Below, piece after piece: positions 11,391 through 20,550 of a stretch of DNA of 64,000 nucleotides. Within the stretch, counting starts at the first letter, position 1; every line of letters begins with the position of its first letter. Under the pieces are notes generated by a model that did not search any database, was not told the DNA's origin, and saw only the letters and a program-made list of their open reading frames with translations. This DNA is from Paenibacillus radicibacter (lineage in GTDB: Bacteria; Bacillota; Bacilli; Paenibacillales; NBRC-103111): assembly GCF_024721995.1 (NCBI RefSeq), contig NZ_JANQBC010000001.1, forward strand, positions 620,001-684,000, read 5' to 3'. The position numbers were made by a program, and so were the translations under genes.

Positions 11391-12500
11391 TTAAATTATC
11401 TTTGTTTTGGCTAATATGAACGGAGCTTTCAAATCCCCAGTCAGTACACGCCCTCTAGATATAAACACATTCTTATCAAGAATTGCGTTCTCAATAATGA
11501 CGTTATCTTCAATGATACAATTTTGCATCACAATCGCATTTTTCACGTAAGCACCTTTGCATATTTTGACCCCGCGGAATAAGATTGAATTCTCAACACG
11601 TCCCTCAATGATACATCCATTGGCGATAAGTGAATTTTTGACGGTAGCCGTCTCCGCGTACTTGCTCGGCGGTTCGTCTTTCACTTTCGTATAGATCAAG
11701 TTTTTTTGTAAGAATAGATCGTGCCATGTCTTTGGATTGAGCAGTTGCATCGAGTGCTTATAATAACTTGGAATGGAATTTACGATACCGACATGTCCAC
11801 CATAATTGAATCCATATACAGCGAGCCTTGATATATTTTTCATAATGCCATCTCGTACGAGATTGTCATAACCTTGCGCTAAGCACGACTCCACCATATC
11901 CAGCAACAGCGACTTACTCATGATATACATTTCCATCGAGATGTTACTTGTACGCAGTCGTCCCGTATGATCTTCCATGACCGTAATTCGACCATCCTCA
12001 CGAATGGCTAACCGACGGAATGAACAAGACTCCTCCACTGGCATATCCTTATAAATCACTGTCACATCCGCAAGATTATCCACATGGAACTGAACCGCTT
12101 CATTGTAGTTAATGTTGCACACCATATGACTGCCCGCAATCAATACATACTCTTCTTTTCCTCTATGAAAATAGTCCCGATGAGAGTAAAACTGGTACAA
12201 ATCGCCTCGTGCCCGTCCTGTCGGATCATCCATTACAGCAGGTAAGACGAATAACCCTCCACGTTTACGATCTAAGTCCCATTCTTTTCCAGAACCGAGA
12301 TGATCCATGAGGGAGCGATACTTATGCTGCGTGAAGACCGCCACATTATCTATACCTGAATTCACCATCGAAGATAGTGCAAAGTCGATTAATCGATAAC
12401 GTCCCCCAAAAGGAACCGATGCTGCACACCGTGCTAACGTTAGTTCCTCAAGATCATCTGGCTCATTCACTAAATTAATGACACCCATCACACGATTCAA
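11391..12500 (-). CDS. glgD: Glucose-1-phosphate adenylyltransferase-like subunit GlgD
   Basis: A 369-residue GlgC paralogue. It lacks the N-terminal glycine-rich pyrophosphorylase loop (GGxGxRL) that GlgC has and starts [20 protein letters not shown], yet keeps [16 protein letters not shown], the nucleotidyltransferase body and the left-handed beta-helix at the C-terminus ([13 protein letters not shown]...[14 protein letters not shown]). In Firmicutes GlgD is mostly a regulatory or structural partner that activates GlgC in a heterotetramer. The start is a TTG that overlaps the glgC TGA stop (TTGA), with GGGAG at 9 bases, so the two are translationally coupled. Confidence 0.94.
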   Translation of the reverse strand: MNRVMGVINLVNEPDDLEELTLARCAASVPFGGRYRLIDFALSSMVNSGIDNVAVFTQHKYRSLMDHLGSGKEWDLDRKRGGLFVLPAVMDDPTGRARGDLYQFYSHRDYFHRGKEEYVLIAGSHMVCNINYNEAVQFHVDNLADVTVIYKDMPVEESCSFRRLAIREDGRITVMEDHTGRLRTSNISMEMYIMSKSLLLDMVESCLAQGYDNLVRDGIMKNISRLAVYGFNYGGHVGIVNSIPSYYKHSMQLLNPKTWHDLFLQKNLIYTKVKDEPPSKYAETATVKNSLIANGCIIEGRVENSILFRGVKICKGAYVKNAIVMQNCIIEDNVIIENAILDKNVFISRGRVLTGDLKAPFILAKTKII

Positions 12501-13654
12501 TATGCTCCACTCCCTGCCGTTGATTTCGTGATTCGCTCATTCGTACCAATTAAGACCACTTCATTATCGCTACTTCCGATCACTGCTCCATCTTCTACAA
12601 TCGTGCCTTCTCCAATAATCGCTTTACGGATTGTCACATTCTGCCCAATCTTGACATTCGGCATGATCACAGAGTCATGAATACTACTTGATTCCGATAC
12701 ATGTACCCCATAGAACAGTACCGAATGATCCACATGTCCGAATACAGAGCAACCTTCATTCACAAGTGAACGTGTAATGTGTGCAGATGGTGCGATATAT
12801 TGCGGTGGTTGATACGGATTGACCGAATAGACACGCCAATCATGGTCGTTGAGATTAAGCTCATTCTCCTCATCCAGCAAGTCCATATTCGCTTCCCAGA
12901 GGGAGTTAATCGTACCGACATCTTTCCAATACCCTTGGAACGGATAAGCAACCATCTTCGCCCCATCCTGCAACATTAGCGGGATGATGTCTTTACCAAA
13001 GTCTTTCGAAGAATTCGGATTCTGCTCGTCCTGAGTGAGATAGCTCTTCAGTGCCTTCCAACTGAATATGTAAATCCCCATCGAAGCTTTATTGTTCTTC
13101 GGTTCTTTAGGTTTCTCTTCAAATTCTGTAATGTTATGCTCGTCGTCCGTATTCATGATACCGAATCGACTCGCCTCTTCCCATTTCACCTCAATGACCG
13201 CAATTGTTGCGTCTGCTTGATTCTTCTTATGGAACTGAAGCATGAGGTCATAGTCCATTTTGTATATATGGTCACCCGAGATCACGAGTACATATTCCGG
13301 ATCATACCGATCCACGAACCCGATATTACGATAAATCGCATTTGCCGTTCCGCTGTACCATTCCCCGCCACTTTGCTCCATAAAAGGAGGTAGGACAGTC
13401 ACTCCACCATATTTTCGATCCAAATCCCATGAAGATCCGATTCCTATATATGAATTAAGAACCAACGGTTGGTACTGCGTTAAGACACCCACCGTATCGA
13501 TCCCAGAATTCGTACAATTACTGAGTGTGAAATCGATAATCCGATACTTCCCTCCAAAATGAACAGCAGGCTTTGCCAAATTAGTCGTGAGCGCCCCCAG
13601 CCTTTTTCCTTCCCCTCCGGCGAGGAGCATTGCTACGCATTCTTTTTGCCTCAT
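12497..13654 (-). CDS. glgC: Glucose-1-phosphate adenylyltransferase (ADP-glucose pyrophosphorylase)
   Basis: Makes ADP-glucose from glucose-1-phosphate and ATP, the committed step of glycogen synthesis. Contains the catalytic loop [14 protein letters not shown] at residues 9-22, [15 protein letters not shown], the sugar-phosphate-binding FEEKP, and a C-terminal beta-helix with hexapeptide repeats. The start chosen (MRQKECVAM) has GGGAG at 8 bases; three in-frame ATGs upstream would lengthen it to 398 residues but have poor spacing. Even with this start the gene overlaps the 3' end of glgB by 74 bases in another frame. Confidence 0.95.
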   Translation of the reverse strand: MRQKECVAMLLAGGEGKRLGALTTNLAKPAVHFGGKYRIIDFTLSNCTNSGIDTVGVLTQYQPLVLNSYIGIGSSWDLDRKYGGVTVLPPFMEQSGGEWYSGTANAIYRNIGFVDRYDPEYVLVISGDHIYKMDYDLMLQFHKKNQADATIAVIEVKWEEASRFGIMNTDDEHNITEFEEKPKEPKNNKASMGIYIFSWKALKSYLTQDEQNPNSSKDFGKDIIPLMLQDGAKMVAYPFQGYWKDVGTINSLWEANMDLLDEENELNLNDHDWRVYSVNPYQPPQYIAPSAHITRSLVNEGCSVFGHVDHSVLFYGVHVSESSSIHDSVIMPNVKIGQNVTIRKAIIGEGTIVEDGAVIGSSDNEVVLIGTNERITKSTAGSGAY

Positions 13655-15557
13655 CTTCATTACTCCCTTCATTATCAGCTCGCTCAGGTGCAACAGTTAC
13701 CATTCTGAGAAACACAGATGCTAGAGGGGGAACACGAACCATAATACTATGTGTCATTCCATTCCAAGGGATCGGTTCGCTCACAAGAGGAATCGAATTA
13801 CATTGACCCGAACCCCCATATATCGCTTGATCGCTATTAAAAACTTCCGCATACACACCTGCGTTGGGGACACCAACTCGATAATTGGCATGTACATATT
13901 CGGTAAAGTTACCAATGTAGAGCAGCTGATCCATAGGCTGCTTCCCCATTCTTAGAAACACCGCTATACTTTGCATGCTATCGTGCGGATTAATCCATTT
14001 GAATCCAGCTTGAGAATGATCTTGCTCCCAGAGCGCCTTCTCCTGTTTATAAAAATGATTCAGTGCTTTTACATACTCTTGCATCTGGCGATGAGAATCG
14101 TATTCAAGCAAGAACCAATCTACACACTCCAAATCCTTCCATTCGTCAAATTGACCGATTTCTCCACCCATAAAGAGCAGCTTCTTACCTGGATGCGCCA
14201 TCATATACCCATAAAATGCACGCAAATTCGCAAACTTTTGCCAATAATCGCCCGGCATTTTGTGCAATAGCGATCGCTTGCCATGCACAACTTCATCGTG
14301 CGACAGTGGCAATACATAATTTTCCGAAAAAGCATACATGAATGAGAATGTAATGAGGTGATGATGCCACTTGCGATGAACGGTGCTTTCCTCCATAAAC
14401 TTAAGCATGTCGTTCATCCAGCCCATGTTCCATTTGTAATTAAAACCAAGTCCTCCTTCATGTACAGGAGCTGTCACTTTCGGCCACGAAGAGGAATCTT
14501 CAGCCATCATCAAGGCATGGGGGAAACGCGCAAAGATCGCTTGATTCAATTGTTGGAGCAAGGCAACCGCATGTGGATTATCTCCTCGACTATTTTCTTG
14601 CACCCATAAATCTTGTGGCTTACCGAAATTCGTATACAACATGGATGCAACAGCGTCCACCCGTATACCATCAATATGATAGACCTCCATCCAAAAGACC
14701 GCGTTCGAGATTAAAAACGACCGTACTTCGGGTTTTCCATAATCGAAGGTCAGTGTTCCCCACTCTGGTTTTTCCGCTTTTCGAGGATCTTCGTATTCAT
14801 ACACACAATCTCCATCGAACAGGCGCAAACCATGATCATCTTTGCAGAAGTGACCTGGAACCCAATCCATAATGACGCCGATCCCCTGCTGATGACAGCA
14901 GTCTACAAAGTACTTAAAATCATCAGGCGTTCCATACCGACTCGTCACCGCATAATACCCTGTCGCCTGGTAGCCCCAAGACCGATCAAATGGATGCTCT
15001 GCTAATGGAAGCAGCTCAATGTGGGTATATCCCATCTCCACCACGTAAGGGATCAGCTCTTCTGCTAGCTCCCGGTACGTATAGAAATCTTCACTTTTGG
15101 GAACTTTCTTTTTCCAAGTACCGAGATGCACTTCATAGATGGACATTGGCTGCTCATAAGGACTCGATTGCAGCTTCTGCTCCTGCCACACCTCATCATT
15201 CCATTTATATGCATCAAGATTAACTACCTTAGAAGCCGTTCCAGGTCTAAGTTCCGCATGGAACGCATACGGATCAGCCTTTAATAACACCTGATCGTCC
15301 CACGTATGGATCTCATACTTGTAATGATCACCTACACTGGCAAGCGGTATAAATAAAGACCATACACCAATCTCGTTAACGCGATTCATGCAAGCCAGTT
15401 CACCATGCCAATCGTTAAAATCACCACTTACCCTCACATTTTTCGCATGAGGAGCCCATACCGTGAAACGAACACCATCTACACCCTTACACGCCATCGG
15501 ATGCGCTCCTAGCTTGTTATATGCATGGTAGAGTGTTCCTTGATGAAACAGATACAT
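13581..15557 (-). CDS. glgB: 1,4-alpha-glucan branching enzyme
   Basis: A 658-residue GH13 enzyme that cuts alpha-1,4 chains and re-attaches them as alpha-1,6 branches. An N-terminal CBM48-type beta-sandwich ([23 protein letters not shown], about 28-50) precedes the barrel with nucleophile Asp301 ([10 protein letters not shown]), acid/base Glu353 (MMAEDSS) and Asp421 (LSHDEVVHG). First gene of glgBCDA-malL. Two oddities: the last 33 or so residues are a basic tail ([17 protein letters not shown]) encoded inside the glgC start region; and the ATG used has no clear ribosome site, while a strong AAGGAGAG lies about 50 bases upstream and the frame stays open there (LLTDYD before the Met), so the true N-terminus may lie slightly upstream. 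Confidence 0.94.
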   Translation of the reverse strand: MYLFHQGTLYHAYNKLGAHPMACKGVDGVRFTVWAPHAKNVRVSGDFNDWHGELACMNRVNEIGVWSLFIPLASVGDHYKYEIHTWDDQVLLKADPYAFHAELRPGTASKVVNLDAYKWNDEVWQEQKLQSSPYEQPMSIYEVHLGTWKKKVPKSEDFYTYRELAEELIPYVVEMGYTHIELLPLAEHPFDRSWGYQATGYYAVTSRYGTPDDFKYFVDCCHQQGIGVIMDWVPGHFCKDDHGLRLFDGDCVYEYEDPRKAEKPEWGTLTFDYGKPEVRSFLISNAVFWMEVYHIDGIRVDAVASMLYTNFGKPQDLWVQENSRGDNPHAVALLQQLNQAIFARFPHALMMAEDSSSWPKVTAPVHEGGLGFNYKWNMGWMNDMLKFMEESTVHRKWHHHLITFSFMYAFSENYVLPLSHDEVVHGKRSLLHKMPGDYWQKFANLRAFYGYMMAHPGKKLLFMGGEIGQFDEWKDLECVDWFLLEYDSHRQMQEYVKALNHFYKQEKALWEQDHSQAGFKWINPHDSMQSIAVFLRMGKQPMDQLLYIGNFTEYVHANYRVGVPNAGVYAEVFNSDQAIYGGSGQCNSIPLVSEPIPWNGMTHSIMVRVPPLASVFLRMVTVAPERADNEGSNEDEAKRMRSNAPRRRGRKKAGGAHD

Positions 15558-15651
15558 ATCGTAATCGGTTAGTAGTCCTATCCCTCTCTCTATGGTCCAT
15601 CTCTCCTTATAATTGGAAAATAATCCTTATCGTTTAGAAATACGACATGAA

Positions 15652-15680
15652 ATTATAAAACCCTTTCTAGAATAGGTTAA
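15652..15680 (-). promoter_or_regulatory. Candidate sigma-A promoter of the glycogen operon
   Basis: On the minus strand TTAACC (15680-15675) and a perfect TATAAT (15657-15652) are separated by 17 bases, about 95 bases upstream of the glgB ATG. The -10 is consensus and the -35 matches four of six positions. No riboswitch or attenuator hairpin was seen in the leader. Confidence 0.6.
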
Positions 15681-15704
15681 TATTTCCATACAAAATCTAG
15701 GGTA

Positions 15705-15748
15705 ATTCGACCTCACCATTGGATATTATGTCGAATGTCATGTACAAT
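15705..15748 (+). promoter_or_regulatory. Candidate promoter with overlapping inverted repeat
   Basis: A perfect 7-bp inverted repeat ATTCGAC (15705-15711) / GTCGAAT (15730-15736) overlaps a plus-strand promoter-like pair TTGGAT (15719-15724) and TACAAT (15743-15748), spacing 18. One arm lies in the spacer and one just upstream of the -35, a typical place for an operator. It would control the methyltransferase and pseudouridine synthase genes. The binding protein is unknown. Confidence 0.4.
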
Positions 15749-15787
15749 AGGATGTTAGAATGCTTATTATAGGAAGGAATGCTTGCG

Positions 15788-16651
15788 ATGTTTATGGCTG
15801 AAGATTGGGTCGATTATGAAGTAATAGATACAGGGAATGGAGAGAAGCTGGAGCGCTGGGGTGAGTACACATTGCGTCGTCCAGATCCTCAAATTATTTG
15901 GCCGATTGGCAAGGAAACAAGTGATTGGAGACAAGCTGATGGTCATTATCACCGCAGCAATAGCGGCGGCGGACAATGGGATTTCCGTACGGAACTGCCT
16001 GAGCGCTGGACGATCAAGTGGAACGACTTGCAATTCTACATCAAACCAACAGGTTTCAAACATACAGGGCTATTCCCTGAACAAGCGGCGAACTGGAAAT
16101 GGATGATCGATAAGATCCAAACGGCAGGACGTCCAATTAAAGTACTTAATTTGTTCGGATATACAGGCGGAGCTGCGGTTGCATGTGCATATGCAGGTGC
16201 TGAAGTATGTCACGTGGATGCTTCCAAAGGTGTTGTACAATGGGCCAAAGAAAATCTGCAATTATCTGGACTTGGCGATCGTCCTGTTCGCTTTATTACA
16301 GATGATGTATTTAAATTCGTACAACGTGAAGAGCGTCGTGGCAACAAATACGATGCGATCATCATGGACCCACCTTCCTATGGACGTGGACCCAACGGTG
16401 AAACGTGGCAACTCGAAGAGAATTTATTTCCTTTCATCAAGAGCTGCATGAATATCATGACAGATAAGCCGCTATTTATGCTCGTGAATTCATATACAAC
16501 AGGAATTTCTTCTACCGTAATTAAGAACATCCTATCGATGGCGCTTACGCCTAAATACGGAGGTAGCATTACAAGTGGAGAAATTGGCTTGCCAATCACT
16601 ACATCCGGCTTGCAATTACCTTGCGGTATTTTGGGTCGCTGGGAGGCGTAA
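15788..16651 (+). CDS. Class I SAM-dependent methyltransferase (RlmI/RlmK-like)
   Basis: A 287-residue methyltransferase of the SAM-dependent rRNA-type family. The SAM-binding fold shows VLNLFGYTGGAAVACAYAGAEV around 120-140 (motif I), VCHVDASKGVVQWAKENL (motif II acidic Asp), and the catalytic-type IIMDPPSYGRG around 195. Relatives of this architecture methylate cytosines in 23S rRNA; the exact target is not shown here, and the PUA domain of RlmI is absent. The start ATG lies 9 bases from GGAAGGA; an ATG three codons upstream overlaps that site. It is followed after 3 bases by a pseudouridine synthase gene, consistent with a joint RNA-modification unit. Confidence 0.85.
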   Translation: MFMAEDWVDYEVIDTGNGEKLERWGEYTLRRPDPQIIWPIGKETSDWRQADGHYHRSNSGGGQWDFRTELPERWTIKWNDLQFYIKPTGFKHTGLFPEQAANWKWMIDKIQTAGRPIKVLNLFGYTGGAAVACAYAGAEVCHVDASKGVVQWAKENLQLSGLGDRPVRFITDDVFKFVQREERRGNKYDAIIMDPPSYGRGPNGETWQLEENLFPFIKSCMNIMTDKPLFMLVNSYTTGISSTVIKNILSMALTPKYGGSITSGEIGLPITTSGLQLPCGILGRWEA

Positions 16652-16654
16652 TTC

Positions 16655-17374
16655 ATGCGTGATGTTACACATACCCATGATGGACGTATACCAATTCTGT
16701 TCGAAGATAACCACATCCTTGTGGTTGAGAAGCCGGTCAACATGCCTACACAAGAAGACAGTTCCCGTGATTTGGACTTGCTGACTGCCCTTAAAGATGA
16801 CATTAAGGTTCGCTATAACAAGCCTGGTAATGTCTACTTAGGTCTCGTGCACCGACTTGATCGTCCAGTTGGCGGTGCAATGGTATTTGCCAGAACGTCA
16901 AAAGCCGCATCCCGTTTATCGGACGCGGTACGTACAAGAGATTTGGATAAAATTTATCTTGCTGTTGTACATGGTACACCCAATGCACTGCAAGGTACCC
17001 TGCGACACCATTTGCTCAAAGATACACAAAGCAATATGGTATCTGTCGTATCCTCTAAAACACCCGGTGCTAAAGAAGCCATTCTTGATTACGAAGTTCT
17101 CGGTAGTGAAGATGGCTTCTCACTCATCAAGGTAAAGCTTCATACAGGTCGTCCTCATCAAATTCGTGTTCAACTAGCAACAATAGGTTGTCCACTTTAT
17201 GGTGATCAAAGATATGGTGCGAGCAAGACAAAACCAGGCCAGCAAATTGCACTCTGGTCTACGTTCCTGTCTTTTGAACATCCAACAACGAAAGAATGGT
17301 TGCACTTTACGTCTTACCCACCTGCAGAACATCCTTGGAGCTTGTGGAGTGAATTAATTCGCAATCTTACCTAG
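16655..17374 (+). CDS. RluA-family pseudouridine synthase
   Basis: A 239-residue stand-alone pseudouridine synthase. The RluA catalytic motif appears as LVHRLDRPVGGAMVFARTSKAASRL near residues 66-90, with the nucleophilic Asp in HRLD; later LHTGRPHQIRVQLATIGCPLYGDQRYG is the usual substrate-binding segment. No S4 domain. It isomerises uridine to pseudouridine in rRNA or tRNA; the site cannot be read from sequence. Ribosome site GGAGG at 8 bases lies inside the end of the methyltransferase gene, so the two are co-transcribed. Its last 21 bases overlap the 3' end of the convergent marR gene. Confidence 0.93.
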   Translation: MRDVTHTHDGRIPILFEDNHILVVEKPVNMPTQEDSSRDLDLLTALKDDIKVRYNKPGNVYLGLVHRLDRPVGGAMVFARTSKAASRLSDAVRTRDLDKIYLAVVHGTPNALQGTLRHHLLKDTQSNMVSVVSSKTPGAKEAILDYEVLGSEDGFSLIKVKLHTGRPHQIRVQLATIGCPLYGDQRYGASKTKPGQQIALWSTFLSFEHPTTKEWLHFTSYPPAEHPWSLWSELIRNLT

Positions 17375-17758
17375 TAAATACATGAATAACTGCTGATTAT
17401 GAGCGGAAATACGATCCAGGTACGTGTTCAGAAGTTCTTGTCTGATACGCATACCACGTTCGTATTCCGCTTTTCCTTTATCTGTCACATGTACCCAGAC
17501 AATTCTACGATCCTTCTCATCTCTACGTCGCTCTATCAATTCGCCTCGTTCCATTCGATCTAATAGTGTTGTTACCGCAGCTGGCGTGGTTTCCAAATAT
17601 TCAAGAAAATCAGACGGCTTCATTGACTCTTGTTCAGTCAAAAGCTCAAGCACATTCAGTTGCCCTTCTGTCAAAGCAGGTGACAACTCGGTTTCCATAT
17701 GATTCTTGATTTCCTTAGAAATCTTAAACCATAACTTGGCAAATTCGGTTGAATACAT
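17354..17758 (-). CDS. MarR-family transcriptional regulator
   Basis: A 134-residue winged-helix regulator. The recognition region reads MKPSDFLEYLETTPAAVTTLLDRMERGELIERRRDEKDRRIVWVHVTDKG (about 51-100): helix-turn-helix followed by the MarR wing with the conserved D-x-R-x-x-x-V. Flanking helices form the dimer interface. Such proteins usually repress efflux or stress genes and release DNA on binding small phenolic ligands. Ribosome site GGGAG at 10 bases. Monocistronic; the target is not evident, and the gene tail overlaps the pseudouridine synthase gene by 21 bases. Confidence 0.9.
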   Translation of the reverse strand: MYSTEFAKLWFKISKEIKNHMETELSPALTEGQLNVLELLTEQESMKPSDFLEYLETTPAAVTTLLDRMERGELIERRRDEKDRRIVWVHVTDKGKAEYERGMRIRQELLNTYLDRISAHNQQLFMYLLGKIAN

Positions 17759-17915
17759 TGTATCATCACTCCCGAATGGAAAACTTCCAGTTTATTCTAT
17801 TTCTATTATAGCATAAGAGGTCAAGATGAAAAGGATAACCTTTTGAAGATGTCATACATACACTATCCGTATAGGAAAAAATCTAGGCGAATGTCCCGAA
17901 TATGAGGTGAATCAC

Positions 17916-18083
17916 GTGGAAGAATGGAAAGAAATGATCGGTAAACGAGCACTGGAGCTAGGTATACTAAAAGACCCACAATGGCTGCTTCAATTGGATG
18001 AGAAAGTGCCTTTGTGGGTCATTTTAGAAATTGCGTTACGTGTGATGGATACGATTGGATCTACGTATTCCAGTTATGATTAA
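17916..18083 (+). CDS. Small hypothetical protein, GTG start
   Basis: A 55-codon frame with GTG start, preceded by GAGGTG at about 8 bases. The product (begins MEEWKEMIGK, ends GSTYSSYD) is an acidic, mostly helical peptide with PLWVILEIALRVMDTI as an amphipathic or hydrophobic segment. It ends 3 bases before the stop codon of the convergent parC gene. Codon use looks normal for the genome. I do not recognise the family; a small soluble or peripheral membrane helix protein is possible. Confidence 0.55.
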   Translation: MEEWKEMIGKRALELGILKDPQWLLQLDEKVPLWVILEIALRVMDTIGSTYSSYD

Positions 18084-18086
18084 CTT

Positions 18087-20528
18087 TTAAGATTGAGGTA
18101 ATTTGAGTACGTCCACAATGGACTGACCTTTCGCTACCGGAATAAGCTGCTTACCTGTTGATCTGCAGTCATCCAGCGGTGCTGTTTCTGTAGAGAATCG
18201 CACTCGTTCTCCTGTACTTACAATCGCTGTTAGTTCATAATCCAGCTTCACAATAAAGGAGCGGAACAGCGTGCTACCGTTCGGACGAACTCGCTTGCCT
18301 TCTTTAAATTCAAAGGTCATAATCCCTTTACCTCCACGTCCTTGGACAGGATAGTCACAGATCAAGGAGCGTTTGGCAAAGCCGATATCAGAGATAACTA
18401 ATAGTTCCCCTTCATCCTCTTGTACAAAATGGGCCGAGATGACTTCATCGCCATCTTTGAGCTGAATGCCTCTTACACCACCCGATACGCGTCCCATCGC
18501 ATTCACTTCATTCTCACGGAAGCGAATGCTCATTCCAAGCTTTGTAACAAGCAGCATTTGCTGTGAACCATCGCTTATTGATACTTGGATCACTTCATCA
18601 CCTTCTGCAACTTTACAAGCTACAATTGCAGCCGAGCGATTCGTCATGTAGTCTTTAAGCTCGGTACGCTTGACTTGTCCACCTTTCGTGATAAAGAGCA
18701 GCGATTGCATCGGCTCGTTAAAGTCCTTAACAGGAATAACAGAGATAATGCGATCTTCTTTGGCAATTGGAATCACATTCACGATTGCCGTTCCATTCTC
18801 TTTCCACTTGTATTCTGGAATTTGATGGACTGGTAATAGGAAGTATTGACCACGTTGTGTGAAGATTAGCAGATTCTCAATCGTGTTCACTTCACCCACG
18901 TATTGTACGTAATCGCCTTCTTTAAGCCCCGTTGAATCAATTTCCCCGCCTGATCTTGTGAAAGATAACTGCGATGTGCGCTTGATGTATCCTTCACGGG
19001 ATAAAGTCACGATTACATCTTCCGGTGTCACCATAACCTCCAAGTTTACCTTGAGCTCCTCCACTTCACCTTGAATCACAGAACGACGATCAATCCCGTA
19101 TTTATCACGGATTTCATTCATTTCGTTCTTGATCACATTTAGTAGCTTCTTCATTGAACCTAGAATTCCTTCTAGATACGCAATCGTTTTTTGCATTTCC
19201 TTTAATTCTTTTTCAATTGAAGTAATCTCAAGGTTTGTTAAGCGGTATAATTGGAGCGTTAGAATCGCATCCGCTTGACGCTCACTAAATCCAAACTTGG
19301 CAACCAAATTTGCTTGAGCATCCTGACGATTCTTAGATGCCTTGATCGTTGCAATCACATCATCGAGAATCGACAATGCTTTGGCAAGCCCTTCGAGCAC
19401 ATGCGCACGATCTAGCGCTTTTTCAAGTTCATATTGAGAACGGAACGTTACAACTTCCTTCTGGTGCTCGATATAAGCGTCCAAGATCTGCTTAATACCA
19501 AGTAGCATCGGAGTTTTATTCACGATGGCAACCATATTGAAGTTATACGTCACTTGAAGATCGGTTTTCTTGAGCAAATAGTTCAAGATCCCTTTGGCAT
19601 CCGCCTCTTTACGAAGCTCAACGACAATACGCAGTCCTTCACGACCACTCTCATCCCGCACTTCTGCAATACCTTCAACCTTCTTCTCTAAACGAACATT
19701 CTCCATTGCCGTTACAAGACGTGATTTCACAACCCCATAAGGAATCTCCGTAATGACAATTTGCTCGCGACCGCCGCGCATGTCTTCAATTGCTGTTTTG
19801 GAGCGTATGTAAATACGTCCCTTACCTGTCTTATATGCCTCACGAATGCCTTCTTCTCCCATAATAATACCACCAGTTGGGAAATCAGGACCTTTCACAA
19901 TTTGCATGAGTTCGTCCACAGTCAAATCCGGATTATCGATAAGTGCGGTACAAGCATTAATAACTTCTCGCAGGTTATGTGCTGGAATTTCCGTTGCAAA
20001 ACCTGCCGAAATCCCGCTAACACCATTCACCAACAAGTTTGGATACCGCGAAGGAAGAACAACGGGTTCTTTCGCAGTGTTATCAAAATTATCCTTGAAC
20101 TGAACCGTACGTTTCTCAATATCTCGAAGCAATTCCATCGCAATCTCAGAAAGCCGTGCTTCAGTATAACGCATTGCTGCAGGCGGGTCATCGTCCATCG
20201 AACCCCAGTTACCATGACCATCAACGAGCATATGCCCCATTTTCCATGGCTGCGTCATTCGCGCCATACCATCATAAATGGATTGATCACCGTGCGGGTG
20301 ATAGTTACCCATTACATCACCGACGGTTTTTGCTGATTTACGATAGGGTTTGTCTGGCGTATTCCCTGAGTCGTACATCGCATACAGAATGCGTCGTTGA
20401 ACAGGCTTTAGTCCATCTCGAACATCGGGAATCGCACGATCTTGAATAATATATTTGGAATAGCGACCGAAACGGTCACCAACAACATCTTCTAGAAAAG
20501 CAGGCAAAAACTGCTCTAACATACTCAT
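18087..20528 (-). CDS. parC: DNA topoisomerase IV subunit A
   Basis: An 813-residue type IIA topoisomerase A subunit. Breakage-reunion domain with GLKPVQRRILYAM (39-51), KSAKTVGDVMGNYHPHGD (64-81) and catalytic Tyr121 in AAMRYTEARL; C-terminal half is the beta-pinwheel DNA-wrapping domain. It decatenates daughter chromosomes as a ParC2ParE2 complex. Adjacency to parE (22-base gap) and lack of a canonical GyrA box favour ParC over GyrA. The quinolone-determining region reads GDQSIYDGMA, the wild-type-like Ser/Asp arrangement. Confidence 0.95.
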   Translation of the reverse strand: MSMLEQFLPAFLEDVVGDRFGRYSKYIIQDRAIPDVRDGLKPVQRRILYAMYDSGNTPDKPYRKSAKTVGDVMGNYHPHGDQSIYDGMARMTQPWKMGHMLVDGHGNWGSMDDDPPAAMRYTEARLSEIAMELLRDIEKRTVQFKDNFDNTAKEPVVLPSRYPNLLVNGVSGISAGFATEIPAHNLREVINACTALIDNPDLTVDELMQIVKGPDFPTGGIIMGEEGIREAYKTGKGRIYIRSKTAIEDMRGGREQIVITEIPYGVVKSRLVTAMENVRLEKKVEGIAEVRDESGREGLRIVVELRKEADAKGILNYLLKKTDLQVTYNFNMVAIVNKTPMLLGIKQILDAYIEHQKEVVTFRSQYELEKALDRAHVLEGLAKALSILDDVIATIKASKNRQDAQANLVAKFGFSERQADAILTLQLYRLTNLEITSIEKELKEMQKTIAYLEGILGSMKKLLNVIKNEMNEIRDKYGIDRRSVIQGEVEELKVNLEVMVTPEDVIVTLSREGYIKRTSQLSFTRSGGEIDSTGLKEGDYVQYVGEVNTIENLLIFTQRGQYFLLPVHQIPEYKWKENGTAIVNVIPIAKEDRIISVIPVKDFNEPMQSLLFITKGGQVKRTELKDYMTNRSAAIVACKVAEGDEVIQVSISDGSQQMLLVTKLGMSIRFRENEVNAMGRVSGGVRGIQLKDGDEVISAHFVQEDEGELLVISDIGFAKRSLICDYPVQGRGGKGIMTFEFKEGKRVRPNGSTLFRSFIVKLDYELTAIVSTGERVRFSTETAPLDDCRSTGKQLIPVAKGQSIVDVLKLPQS

Positions 20529-20550
20529 GCTTGATAAGTTCCCACCTTTC

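Noticed and set aside
17829-17844. AAAAGG-ATAA-CCTTTT palindrome upstream of marR as its operator
   Set aside because: The dyad is short and AT-rich and I saw no second copy, so it is within chance expectation.
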